Shown here piece after piece: positions 35,434 to 46,298 of a stretch of 64,000 nt of DNA (its first letter is position 1; each line of letters starts with the position of its first letter). Under the pieces are notes generated by a model. The model was not told the origin of the DNA, ran no database searches, and was given only the letters and a program-made list of their open reading frames with translations. A program made the translations under genes and the position numbers. The stretch lies in contig CAJVPP010000015.1 of assembly GCA_910592005.1 (NCBI GenBank), positions 1 to 64,000 on the forward strand. The letters are read 5' to 3'. Origin of the DNA: Funneliformis mosseae (Eukaryota; Glomeromycota; Glomeromycetes; Glomerales; Glomeraceae).

Positions 35434-38400
35434 TATTAAATTTAAATGATCTTTATTTAACATATTAAAAAATAAAAATATAAAAACCTTTAATATAACA
35501 AATCTTTTAATTGAAAAATAAAATATCTTTAATAAAATAAAGATTAAATAAATTTTAGATTAAATTTTTATTTAATTATAATTTAAAGATAAATAATTTA
35601 TAAGAAAAATAAAATAAAATTTACTATATTTACAGATAGAAAAAAGTTTATAAAAAACAAATAATTTTTTACAATAAATAAAAAAAATTTATTTACTAAA
35701 TCAGCCAATCATTTTTTAATAATTTATTAAATTTTATTATTTAATATGACAAAAAACTAACTATTTTATCTAATAATCAAATTATAATAACAGATTTTCA
35801 TGTAGTATTTTATTCTTTTTCAAATAAGTATTTAATTATAATAAATTAATTAAAAAAAATTAAAATTTTTATTAAAGATAAAATACAATTTAAATTTCGT
35901 TATTTTTCTTTTTCTTACTACTATGAAATTATTTATTAGATAGTAAAATTAAAAAATTATATTAAATAGTAAAATAGTAAATAATAGGATATTATAAGAT
36001 ACAATAATATGATATAATATAATATAATATGACATAATTAGATTAATTTAGCAAAGTTATTTTATAATACAATAAGTTTAAATTTAAAATATGATACAAT
36101 AGCATAATGAATTTAAATTAGAGATACTAAAGAATTAAAAAAAAGAGATATAGTAGAAAAATATAAAAATAGTAAATACAAATAGAAGAAGAAAAAAAGA
36201 AAATATGAAAAATAGAAAAAAATATAAAAAATATAAATAAATAGATTTTTGATAATAATCAAAAAGTATATAAATAATTAAACTATTCATTTTAGTAAAG
36301 AAATAGATTTTGAGTAATTAATTAAAATCAGTTAATAAAATATATAGGATAGAGATTGTCTTTAATTTTATAATTATAAAATCAAAGAGGGTTTACTAAT
36401 TTACTCTTTACATTATAATTAGCTATTATAATTAAGATTAGTTAAGGTTAGAGTTAGTATTAAAATAAAAGTTAGGTATTAGGTGATTTGTTACCAGTAT
36501 GATACTTATGATGTTTTAATTTTTATCATATTTTTGAGAGACTTAGAATTTTTTTAGTAGGTAATTCTTATTTGTCATTTTAAAGGATATTATAAATAAG
36601 TATAAATAATTATACTAGTCAATTATAATATAGAGGTAAATTAATAGATCAAATAAAGATTTTAATAATAAAATAAATTTTAAAATTTTTAATAAAAAAA
36701 AAGAAAAATAGGTTTATTCTAATTTTTAGTAATTTTATTAATATTTATATTTTATTTTTAATGTCTTTAAGAATGAAATTCTTTATATGCTAATAAATCA
36801 AATATGATATTTTAATGTATTCTTTGAAAATTAAAGGTAAACTTTTAATAATTTAATATTTGATTATAAATTCTTAAATTAATCAAATAAAAAAAGAAAA
36901 ATAGATAAAATAATAGAAAATAGAATTATGAAATATGATATAAAAGAGAAACTTTAAGGAATTTTTTTTTATATGATATTTAAAAAAATTTGTATTTAGA
37001 TAAATTATTAATTTAAAAATCAGTAAAAATCTGCACAAAATGTCAAAATGTTGATTTAATTATATACTTAGATTTAAGAAAATTTGTTTTTAAAAATTTC
37101 TTATATAACTTAAATTAAAGTTTATATAAAGTTTATATATAAATTCTGATAAAAATTATGTATTACAAGAAATTTCAAAATTTATCATCCTATATATTTA
37201 GTTTTTAAGTTAACTAATTATTAAATTAAAATGATCTTAATGTTATTAGAATCGTCTAATAAAGAAATTTAATAATAGTAAATTTAAATTCTAATAAAAT
37301 TTAAAATTGGTTAAAAAAAAGAGAATCATCACATATTTTTACAATTTATATAACAAAATGTATAATTTTTTTTTATTTAATATAAATTTATAGTATAGCA
37401 AATTGGTCTTAACAAAAAATAAAAAAAATTCATTAGTTATAAAATATATATTTATTTATTTATTTAATTATTTTCCATGGATTTTATTTACTAAATTAAT
37501 TAAATTTTTTTAAAAAAAAGCAAATAAATATAAAGAAGAAACCAAATTAATCCCATTACTTAAAAAAAATTATGTAGTAAAAAAATTATCTTAATTATGA
37601 AAATTTTAAATAAATCATTCATTTATTCATAAAAATCAATTATTATTATTTAAAATAATTAATCTTTTTTCATGAAGCAAAAATCAAAAAAGAATCTTTA
37701 ATGTATTATATTAAAGATTATTTTTTTTGATCTACTATTATATAATTATATATTTTTCTATTTTAATAATTTTTCTTTATTTTACATTTTACCAATATAA
37801 CTATAAAATGCCAATTATTTTTTTTTATAAAAAAAAAATTTTTTCTGAAACATAATTTTTTTTATTTTTAGTTTTTTTTAAAAAAAGAAAAAAATATTTG
37901 CTAAATAAAAGAAATAAAAAAAATATTTTTTTATTATTTTAAAGAAAGAAGAATTAAAAATTTATAATAAATTAAAAATAAAAATAAAAAAAAGAGAAGA
38001 GAGAATAAAAAAAATATAAATTAAATTTATATATTGCTAAAGATAATTTAATAATAAAGGACTATATAATATATAGTATATATTTCTTGAATTTTATTTT
38101 TTTGTTTTGATAAAAAATAAATAATGTCATTAAAAAATGGAGTGTGTATATATATAAAGAATAATAATAAAAATAATAATATAGTTTTTTATATTAGTAA
38201 AAAAAAATACAAAAAAAAAAAATAAGATAAGAAATTGAGAAAATATGAAAAAATATATATATAAAAAAATATACAAAACATATGTATATTAAAATGGCAA
38301 TATATTTTTAATAAAATATATGCTATCTGTTAATCTATTTAAATAAGAGAAAATAAAAGAAAAAATTTTAAAAATAATCAGTGCTTAAATTTAAAATTAA

Positions 38401-38628
38401 GCATAAATATTTGTTAGTATCAAACCAGTTTAAATATTTAGTTATACCTGTTTTAAATGCAAATCAGTTTTATAACTTAGAAACTGAATAATGTATTCAG
38501 TTCTAAATGCTAATTTCTAGTAATAATAATAACTGTGTTATTATAAAAACATATATATTATTTATAAATTAGATAAGAGATATTCATAATCCTTATAATA
38601 TAAATAAAATGGTAAATAAATTACTATA

Positions 38629-38919
38629 TTATAAAAAAAAATTATATATTAACAGAATGAGTATAAAGAGATAATTATAATAACATAATATTTTCTTATT
38701 TAAAAATTTGTGTAATATTAAAATTACAAATAGATATAATATAAAAATTAAGATTTTAATTATATGAATGAATGGTATAAACCAATATGATAGTAATATA
38801 AAAAAAATGGAAATTAATATAAAAAAAATAAAAAGAAATAGAAAATTAATGTGATAAAAATATAGAAAAGAATAAAAGTAATAAAAAAAAGAATATAAAA
38901 AGATAAAATAGAAATACAA
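38629..38919 (-). other. Low-complexity open frame, not a gene
   Basis: 96 codons of almost only F, I, L, Y produced by A/T-only sequence. Listed so that it is not mistaken for a membrane protein. Confidence 0.6.
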
Positions 38920-39872
38920 AAAAGTAAATATTAAATTTTAATTATAATTCATTTTTTTTTAAAAGAATTTTTGATATATTTTAGACTTAATATAATGAAA
39001 TTTATTAAGTATATTATTGAAGTTGATTATCTTTGATATATTTAGTATCTTTACTATAATAAGTTTATTTTAGTATTTTAGATATTATATAAATAAGTTA
39101 GTATTAAACCTTTATTAGATAGTGAAAAAGGTGAGAAAAGCAATTAAAAAGATGAAAAGTAAATAAAATAAATAAAGAATAAAAGAAAGGAAAGCATAGA
39201 TCTCTAATAACAAAATTTTAAATAAAGATTACATAATAATTATATAAAATATATAATTGAATAGAAATAATAAAATAAGATATAATAATATAAGATTTTA
39301 CTATTAGAAAAAAGAATATTCAAAAAGGATTTAAAAATAAAAGAAAATCAATATAAAATAAAATACAAATAATAGAAAAAGTAAGATATAAAAAATAAAT
39401 ATAAAATTTTTTTTAAAAAATTTATTTACTGATCTACTAGATAGATAAGATAAAGATAATCATATTTTTATATTGAATAGAATATTATTAATAGTTTTTA
39501 AAAAATAAAAAAAAGTAATAAAACTTTTTTTAAAGTAACTTTTTAAGTTATAGCATTAAATACTAATTTTAAAAATCTAAATATAAATGTTTTATAATTT
39601 AAGACTAAATAAAAATGTTTTTATTTAAAGCTTTAAATATAATCTAATAAGTCTGATTTAATCTAAAAAATTCAGATCAAATTAAGTAGGATTTCTAATA
39701 TAATTTGATCGAATTTTTTATTTAAAAAATTTAATATCTCTTTTAATATCAATTTATTTGAGACAATATAGCAATATTCAATTTTTTTAAATTTTTTTAA
39801 ATTTTCAAATATATATAATTTTTCAAAATAAAAATTTTTATTTTATTTTATTTATTATACTTTTATAATATG

Positions 39873-40013
39873 CAACCTTTGCAAGAAATAGCTGAAAAAA
39901 TAAAAAATGAGTTAATGTTAAATCTGAATATATTTTGACCTAAAAATCATATTTTGTATATAAAAGTAAAGTTAAACTTTTCTGACAGTTTCCTCCTTTT
40001 TATTGCAAAAATC
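39873..40013. mobile_element. AT-shifted copy of the GGACCTTTGC MITE family
   Basis: Left end CAACCTTTGCAAGAAAT, interior TGACCTAAAAATCATATTTT and TATATAAAAGTAAAGTT, right end ATTGCAAAAATCTT match 31383-31528 in the same orientation. Confidence 0.5.
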
Positions 40014-40476
40014 TTACATAATTTTTAATATTTATAAAAACCTTTTCTTATAAAGTGTTCTAAATTTTCAAAAATTTAAAGGTTACATTATTCTTATGCT
40101 AAAAAAAAGTGACTTTGATATTGCAAAGTTTCTCTCATATGAATATTAAAACCTTTCCTTTAAAAAGAATTGTATAAGAAAATTTCTTAATAACAATTTT
40201 ATTAAAAATCTAATATGAACTTATGCTTATAATATTTATAAAATTAGAACTAATAATTATAATTTAAATATTCATAAGAAATAAATTTAAATATTCTAGA
40301 GATCATTCTTCTAATATAAGAGAATAATTATATTATTTTGATAACAGACAATTAAGACTTACAATAAATAATTAATATGTTAGATAATGATAATATGTTC
40401 ACAGATAAATTCAGCATAATATATAATAACCTTTTTCTTTACTTTCTTTCTTTAGCAATTCAAATACTTCATCACT

Positions 40477-40604
40477 AAAGATGAACATCACAATTAAAAA
40501 AATTATGCAATTGAGTTACAACTTTTAACGCAATTAAATTTTCTTATGTTGCAATTAGGTTGTAACTCAATTGAAATTTGAAAATAATTATGGGAACCAT
40601 CTTT
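40477..40604. mobile_element. Hairpin MITE (CAATTGAGTTACAAC family)
   Basis: Nested inverted repeats: outer AAAGATG...CATCTTT, inner CAATTGAGTTACAACTT against its reverse complement at 40556-40573. A relative in opposite orientation lies at 62982-63105. Confidence 0.6.
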
Positions 40605-40904
40605 ATTTATCACCTAAAGAAAATAAACAAAACAATATGTCTGAAGATAACAAAAGTAAGAATATGTATTTTAATAAAGAATATTAATAAAGAAAATAAA
40701 CAATAAAAATAGTAGTTGATTCCTTCTCAAAACGTATCAAAAATACATCACAAATATTAGTAAATCTTGTAAACAAACCATTCTATATATCAATAATACA
40801 AATAAATAATAGTAATACAGATATGTTAACAAATAACATATAATAAATACTTAATACAAACGTTGTAGAGTTAAGAAATTTCAAAATAACATATCATTTG
40901 AAGA

Positions 40905-42130
40905 ATCTGAAATTGATAAAAAATTAGAGATTAATTCCTATTCTGACTATTTTTCTTTTGTCTAATCTGAAAAGAATACTGATGATATTAAAGAATATAC
41001 TGAAATAACAAAAACAATCCTGCTACTTTACAGAAACCTGGTATTTTGCGACCTAGCAGTCACGTGATCTCCACAAATATTTTCAAAATTCGTATCTAAC
41101 TTGTGACAACATCTTTTGCTAACTTTTCGATAATATCTTGTTAAAGATTCGATGAAAACCAGTCTCGAAATAGTAGAGAGTCAGAACAACAATCGTTAAA
41201 AATAGTAAATAACATTTAACATCAGCGAACATTAATTAATCCATGAAATAAATAAAAAAAGGAAATTTATTGATGCAATAATTATAATTTATGTTCTTCA
41301 ATTTAATTTATATTACAAGGTAAGAAACAGCAAGCATTTCTAATTCTACGCGCGAAAAAAAAAGAAAGTCCAAATTGAATATACATGTACAGAACATCAT
41401 AATGTTCAATTCCAAACACTTTTAAAGATGTACATTTTCACATATTCATTACTAGTAAGTTGAATATTATAAATTTAAATACACATTTTGAATAAATATA
41501 ATAAACATGTATTTTCTTAATTCCCAAAAAGTCGAGGTCAATGGTTAAAACTTTACTTTTTCGGGTTTCACAATTAGTTTCTACCTCGTTTCAGGTATGG
41601 TCTCCCGGTCGATGGTAGCCTTTATTATAATCGGTAGAGATTTCATCCGGTTGTATTAATACAAATATATCATGTCATAATACCGATGGGATAATCTTAG
41701 ATATCACCTTTTAGATATTAGCATATTGAATTTTTAAAATTAATTCAAAGTATTAAAATTTGAATGTATATATAAACGCGATGTCTTTATTTAAAAAAAA
41801 ATATTAAATGTCAAGCAATTTACATCGAAATCTAGCGACAATATTTTGTAGAAGAAATTATCCATATATATTAAGTTCTTTAACCATTCTGCAAATTTTA
41901 AATAAGGATTAATGTCGTAGTATCCACTCTTTTAAAAGAATGACCGCTAGATCTAAAGCAATATGTAATTTAAATAACGGCTTACCTCATACGTTTCAAT
42001 CGCCATAGTCAAATAAATTGATTAATATTTATTAAAGTTCTTTTTATCACTAGTAAATAATATATAATTTCAGGGATTAAGTAAAATAGTTTGTTCCAAA
42101 AAAAGAAAACGACAAAATCCGAACTTACAT
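40905..42130. other. Intergenic region of normal AT content
   Basis: Leaves the AT-rich compartment at about 41.0 kb. Contains CpG-containing words (41040-41075, 41560-41640) but no gene or RNA I can recognise. Confidence 0.3.
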
Positions 42131-42139
42131 ATTATAATT

Positions 42140-42530
42140 GGTATTTTTGATTATCAATCAGGTCGCAGAGTCTTTTAATCGTTATATACGAGTCAAAATG
42201 TTTATCTTGATTGTCAAGTAATATTAAACCAGTTGCTTCATTAAGCTCAAAATTTTGTTCCAAAATTTTTGGACTTTTTATGTTATACATATCGAACTTT
42301 GGTAATTGAACACCTTGTTCATTATATTGCTGAATATAGACTCATTTTTGTCGTAGTTTATTTAACAATTCGGTTAATTCAATTGCAGGTGGATCTGGAA
42401 TAAATAAAAAATCATAGTATGTTAACTCTAACAGTTTTAAGCCTGTTATCTTTTTTTCTTCGAAAATTTTGGCCACTTGTGAAGTCCAGCATTCTTTTAA
42501 TTGCGTTTGCAAGTACTTGTTTACTTCATG
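42140..42530 (-). pseudogene. SAM-domain-like gene fragment
   Basis: The minus strand reads V-N-K-Y-L-Q-T-Q-L-K then V-A-K-I-F-E-E-K-K-I-T-G-L-K-L-L-E-L-T and P-P-A-I-E-L-T-E-L-L-N-K-L, the pattern of a sterile alpha motif (SAM) protein-interaction domain, common in repeated gene families of these fungi. A TGA follows L-R-Q-K (about 42340), after which the frame stays open for about 65 more residues to a stop near 42137. No clear start or upstream exon. Probably a relic, or a gene with an exon structure I could not resolve. Confidence 0.4.
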
Positions 42531-42830
42531 TACACTTCAGTCTCGAATTTCTCTGTTGTTAATAAAAGAAGATTATTATTTATAATTCCAAGAAAATACA
42601 TGTGAGATAAATAATGGAATAAGATGAAACTCATGCTAGTTCTTTTTTGTGACTTTAAAGACAAAACCCTAGGTTGAAGAGTACGTAATCTAGGATATGA
42701 AAACCTTGAAATGAAACCAAGTAAAGATGACATATTATGAACAATAACAAATCAAAATCAATCGGGCGATTCTGTATGTTACATAAACGTAACCTATCTA
42801 ATTTCGGATTTTCTAATTTACCCCATCTTT

Positions 42831-42866
42831 CTGATTGGTCGACATCATTTCTCGTTACTGATTGGC
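42831..42866. promoter_or_regulatory. Pair of CCAAT boxes
   Basis: CTGATTGG (reverse-complement CCAATCAG) at 42831-42838 and again at 42859-42866, 28 bp apart, between the minus-strand fragment and the plus-strand frame at 43082. This would suit a divergent promoter. Confidence 0.35.
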
Positions 42867-42985
42867 CGATTTTTATTGTACATACGTCACATGACAAATT
42901 GTCGTCAAAATTTTTATTGTAAAATTCCACGAAAAAAAATAATTTCCAATTGAAAAATAAAAAATCAAATAAAAAATAATTTTTG

Positions 42986-43071
42986 TTGGAATTTATTGAT
43001 TTAAAGGACTTTTCGCCAAATTTCCTCATTGGAATTTATTGATTTAACGGACTTTTCGCCAAATTTCCTTA
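42986..43071. repeat. 43-bp tandem duplication
   Basis: Two adjacent copies of TTGGAATTTATTGATTTAA(A/C)GG followed by ACTTTTCGCCAAATTTCCT, one mismatch in the body, just upstream of the acidic frame at 43082. Confidence 0.75.
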
Positions 43072-43081
43072 TTATTCTCAC

Positions 43082-43700
43082 ATGACAAATATTTGTTTTA
43101 TCATGTCAATACCACCAGATATTTATTCTATTTTTGATATAAATGAAGAAACTGAGGAAGCTAGTAAGGAAATTGATATAGATATAAGTGACGATGAAAT
43201 TAATCTTATTCTTGATACTACAGATGGTATTGAGCATATGTGGGAAGGTGTTGAAGATGATAATACAATACTGGAAGGATCTAAAGAAGCAAATAAAATG
43301 AAAACTCACCATATTCAGTTGAAGAATATGAGAAATGGATAAAAAAACCTTGACATACAATTTAATTACGAGTGCTTGCAAAAAAAGGATACATGATGCA
43401 GCTAAATTGCACATTCTTTTTAGAGTTGTTAAACAAGCCACAATTATAAATTAATCATTTACACCTATAAATTGAAGTTTCATGCATTACGACAGACGCT
43501 ACAATTTGTAGCTTTACACCTGAAGGTGACCAAAAATATCTCCTCAGGATACAAATTTCACTAAACGATAATGGATTGATCCTATTACATGTGATGAGTA
43601 AACGAATATGTTTTTTAAAAAAAATTAAAATCTATGAATTCCGTTTGAAAGAATTAAAAAATAGACGAAAAACACATTTAACAAATAAAACTTACCAAAA
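43082..43700 (+). pseudogene. Decayed acidic-protein gene
   Basis: An open frame from 43082 (in-frame ATGs at 43082 and 43103) to 43342 encodes a Glu/Asp-rich peptide (S-I-P-P-D-I-Y-S-I-F-D-I then D-I-S-D-D-E-I-N). Coding character continues in other frames to about 43700 (E-Y-E-K-W-I-K, later C-S-F-T-P-E-G-D-Q-K-Y-L-L-R), so the gene seems frameshifted. Family not recognised; in this setting it could derive from a repeated transposon-linked gene. Confidence 0.35.
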
Positions 43701-43813
43701 TATTTTTAATACAAAATACTGTTAGATAACTCCAATTAAATTTTTTGATTTTAGTTTCAACAAAATTAGTTTGAATTTAAACAGCTATTATCAAAGTTGA
43801 TAAGAGAAGTTTT

Positions 43814-44000
43814 AGTATATTAAAACAGTGACAATTGACAGACTCCGCATTTATTTCAAAAGTTTGTTTAAGAATATACTAAGCTAGCGCAGCCAAAGAA
43901 TCCTTAATAAGCACTTGAAGCAAGTATATTAAAACAGTGACAATCGACAGACTCCGCATTTACTTCAAAAGTGTATTTAAGAATATACTAAACCATCAAG
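43814..44000. repeat. 109-bp tandem duplication
   Basis: AGTATATTAAAACAGTGACA at 43814 recurs at 43923, followed in both by TCGACAGACTCCGC-like and AAGAATATACTAA words. About 70 bp of each unit is well conserved. Confidence 0.7.
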
Positions 44001-44297
44001 TACCCAGGCAACAACCAGGAATTCTTAAGACGCACTCAGTCATCTTCCTTAAGATGAAATTAAATACAAACTCACCGTTACAAATTTCTCGTCGTCTTTT
44101 TGTTTGTAAACGTTATTTTTATTTTTTTTTCAATAGCGTATTTTTCACTTTTAAAACAATATTTAAAATATTTTGAAGGTAAGTATCAGAGAGTTATTAA
44201 ATTGTATGGACGCGTAAAATATAAAAATGATATTTTGTCGCGTCTAAAATAAACTCGGTTAAAATATATCACGTGCGGAATGTGTGACAGGTTAAGC

Positions 44298-44312
44298 CAC
44301 GTCGGTGACGTG
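44298..44312. promoter_or_regulatory. CACGTC-GGT-GACGTG palindrome
   Basis: A perfect 6-bp dyad with 3-bp spacer in otherwise AT-rich DNA, resembling bZIP (CRE/G-box-type ACGT) sites. It lies about 230 bp before the degraded reading frames that begin near 44530. Confidence 0.3.
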
Positions 44313-44529
44313 CTAACATCTAAATTTGAAAATTTGATGAATTGTAACAATTCACTTTCACCTTTTTTTTTCTAAGGAAAAGTTTGCAAAGTCGGATTTT
44401 TTTAAACTTATCTCACGTGGTCATTTCATTTTAATCTTAAATTTAAATTATTTTAATTTTTTTAAAGAAGATTTATTTTACGCAATTTGATTTTTTTTCT
44501 TTTTTGACGCGTTACTAATTTTCCAATAT

Positions 44530-46250
44530 GTCACATTTTTTTGTCAGCGTTGACAAAGGTAAAAAATATTATCAATCAAAAAATTTTTATAATTGACTCA
44601 AATACCGATACTTTTAGGGAATTGTATGATGTAATTACAAAAGATCTATTTTCTATTACACGGCTTATGTGGGAAAAATCGATAATGAATGGATTTATGT
44701 TGAAGAAGGACTATATGACGAAATTTCTTTAATGTCAGAGTTAGAGTTAAAATATATAAGATTCGTAAATCAACTGGAGGAAGATAATTGTGAAATTAGC
44801 TCTAGAAATCAAGAGTTTCAACAAATATTTTTGACACCATGATGAAAAGAGCTCATCAACGCTCGACGAAATATTTTATACAATGATGTTATTTCTTTAT
44901 TGAGAAAACAAACAAAAAATATGGGTGGAGTGGCGTAAATTCAGAGTCAATTGCTAAAAAATTTGTGGATAGGCTAGTTGCTCTTCTCTGGTATATAGAT
45001 CCACACAGGGAAAACCTAATTTCTCGGTCATTAAAATTACCAGATATATTCAATGAATTAGAGCAATATCAATGTAACGGAAATTACAATAAGTTTATTT
45101 TATTGAACATCATAAAAAGAGCACATTCATATGAGAAACTTGAGCAACTGGTTAAATCATTAGAATCATCTATTGAACAACCTTGGGCAAGCGAAGATAA
45201 ATGGATGGATTTTATTATTCAAGTTATTTACAGATTGAATATATTAAATGTATATCACTTATTACAAGAGGTTAATCAAGAATGAATACAATACATCACA
45301 GTGATGTCTCACCTCGCAATCCTGATTGTGATTTAAAAGTATACACAATTGAAGCATCTGATAGCATTCATTCCAAATATGAAGAACTCACTAATTTTTG
45401 CTTGAAAAAGATTCTTATAAATTTTGATCTTGATGAATATACATCATATGATGTAATACAAAAATACAATTACATCAAAAATTTGCAACTTAATGTTCCT
45501 GTAACAATTTACCGGTATTATCAGGGTAATTATCTTGGAACTGTTAACTATATTTGGAAGTTCCATTAAGGAGTGACCATCAATTAGAAACAGAAATACC
45601 AGCGTAATAGCAGCAATTAATGAAATTTGCCAAAATATTATGCAAAAGAATGCTTTAAAAAAGTGAGTTTTTTATTAAATTTTATAATAAGCGAAACTAA
45701 TATAGTTTTTTTAAGATTCTCTTTAAAAAGATTACACCAGCTGTACTTCAAACTTTATATTTTGACTTAACTGATTATGTCTCTACAACAAATAATGAAA
45801 TTAGTAAGGAAACTTGAAGAACGATTACGTATAATGATGATGCAACTTGAGGATCTATCAGCGAATTAATAATAGATTTAAAGGATAAAAGATTGATGTT
45901 TTCTGGGATGAAATAGTAGCATATTTTAACGAAGTAGATATTTAAGTTTAATTATTTAATGTATTTTATTTAGAAAAAAACGAACTTAAAATTTTTATTA
46001 TTGCTTATAGAATACATGATAGACGGCAACAAGAAATTTTTGTATATGCCAATTTGGCCTACTAATTCTACTTCTACTCGAGCAATGCATTATACTGGTC
46101 TGTTCAATATTAATTATCAAGTAATTTCAAGCTTAACTTTGTAAAGATCATCGAGATGCTTGTGTTTTCCGTTCTTTAACATTAGCGGAAAGAAAATAGA
46201 TTTTTGATTGACGTTATATTAATCAAATGGTGGTGTAACATAAAAAAACG
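44530..46250 (+). pseudogene. Broken multi-part reading frame of a probable repeated gene
   Basis: Coding pieces follow each other in changing frames: 44541-44732; 44965-45285 (L-L-W-Y-I-D-P-H-R-E-N, W-A-S-E-D-K-W-M-D-F-I-I); 45282-45569 (L-K-V-Y-T-I-E-A-S-D-S-I, Y-R-Y-Y-Q-G-N-Y); then 45730-45930 (L-Q-T-L-Y-F-D-L-T-D-Y-V) and 46040-46140 (M-P-I-W-P-T-N, A-M-H-Y-T-G-L-F-N-I). The ATGA at 45282 joins two frames and is best read as a frameshift. The run suggests one gene of at least 500 residues broken by indels. I suspect a transposon-linked repeated family, but no catalytic motif is visible. Confidence 0.4.
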
Positions 46251-46298
46251 GATGATCGGTATAAATTCATAAAAATTTTTTTTTTTTAAAAAAAAAAA

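Larger units (their letters stand above)
33000..40900. other. Extremely AT-rich compartment without host genes
   Basis: Nearly 8 kb of almost pure A/T with very few CpG dinucleotides. The only long open frames (such as 38629-38919 minus) are low-complexity translations of A/T sequence. It contains a decayed Tc1 element and three MITE copies listed separately. The composition fits transposon-derived DNA mutated toward A/T, not a genic spacer. Confidence 0.7.

Noticed and set aside
38629..38919. Open frame resembling a multi-pass membrane protein
   Set aside because: Only F, I, L and Y codons from A/T-only DNA; the composition alone explains it.
42521..42733. Open frame that could be a mitochondrial-type leader of the SAM-like fragment
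   Set aside because: Overlaps the SAM-like fragment in another frame, and no splice junction links them convincingly.
45282..45285. ATGA stop-start overlap suggesting bacterial-style coupled genes
   Set aside because: The surroundings are eukaryotic with introns, and the flanking frames read as one broken protein, so a frameshift is simpler.
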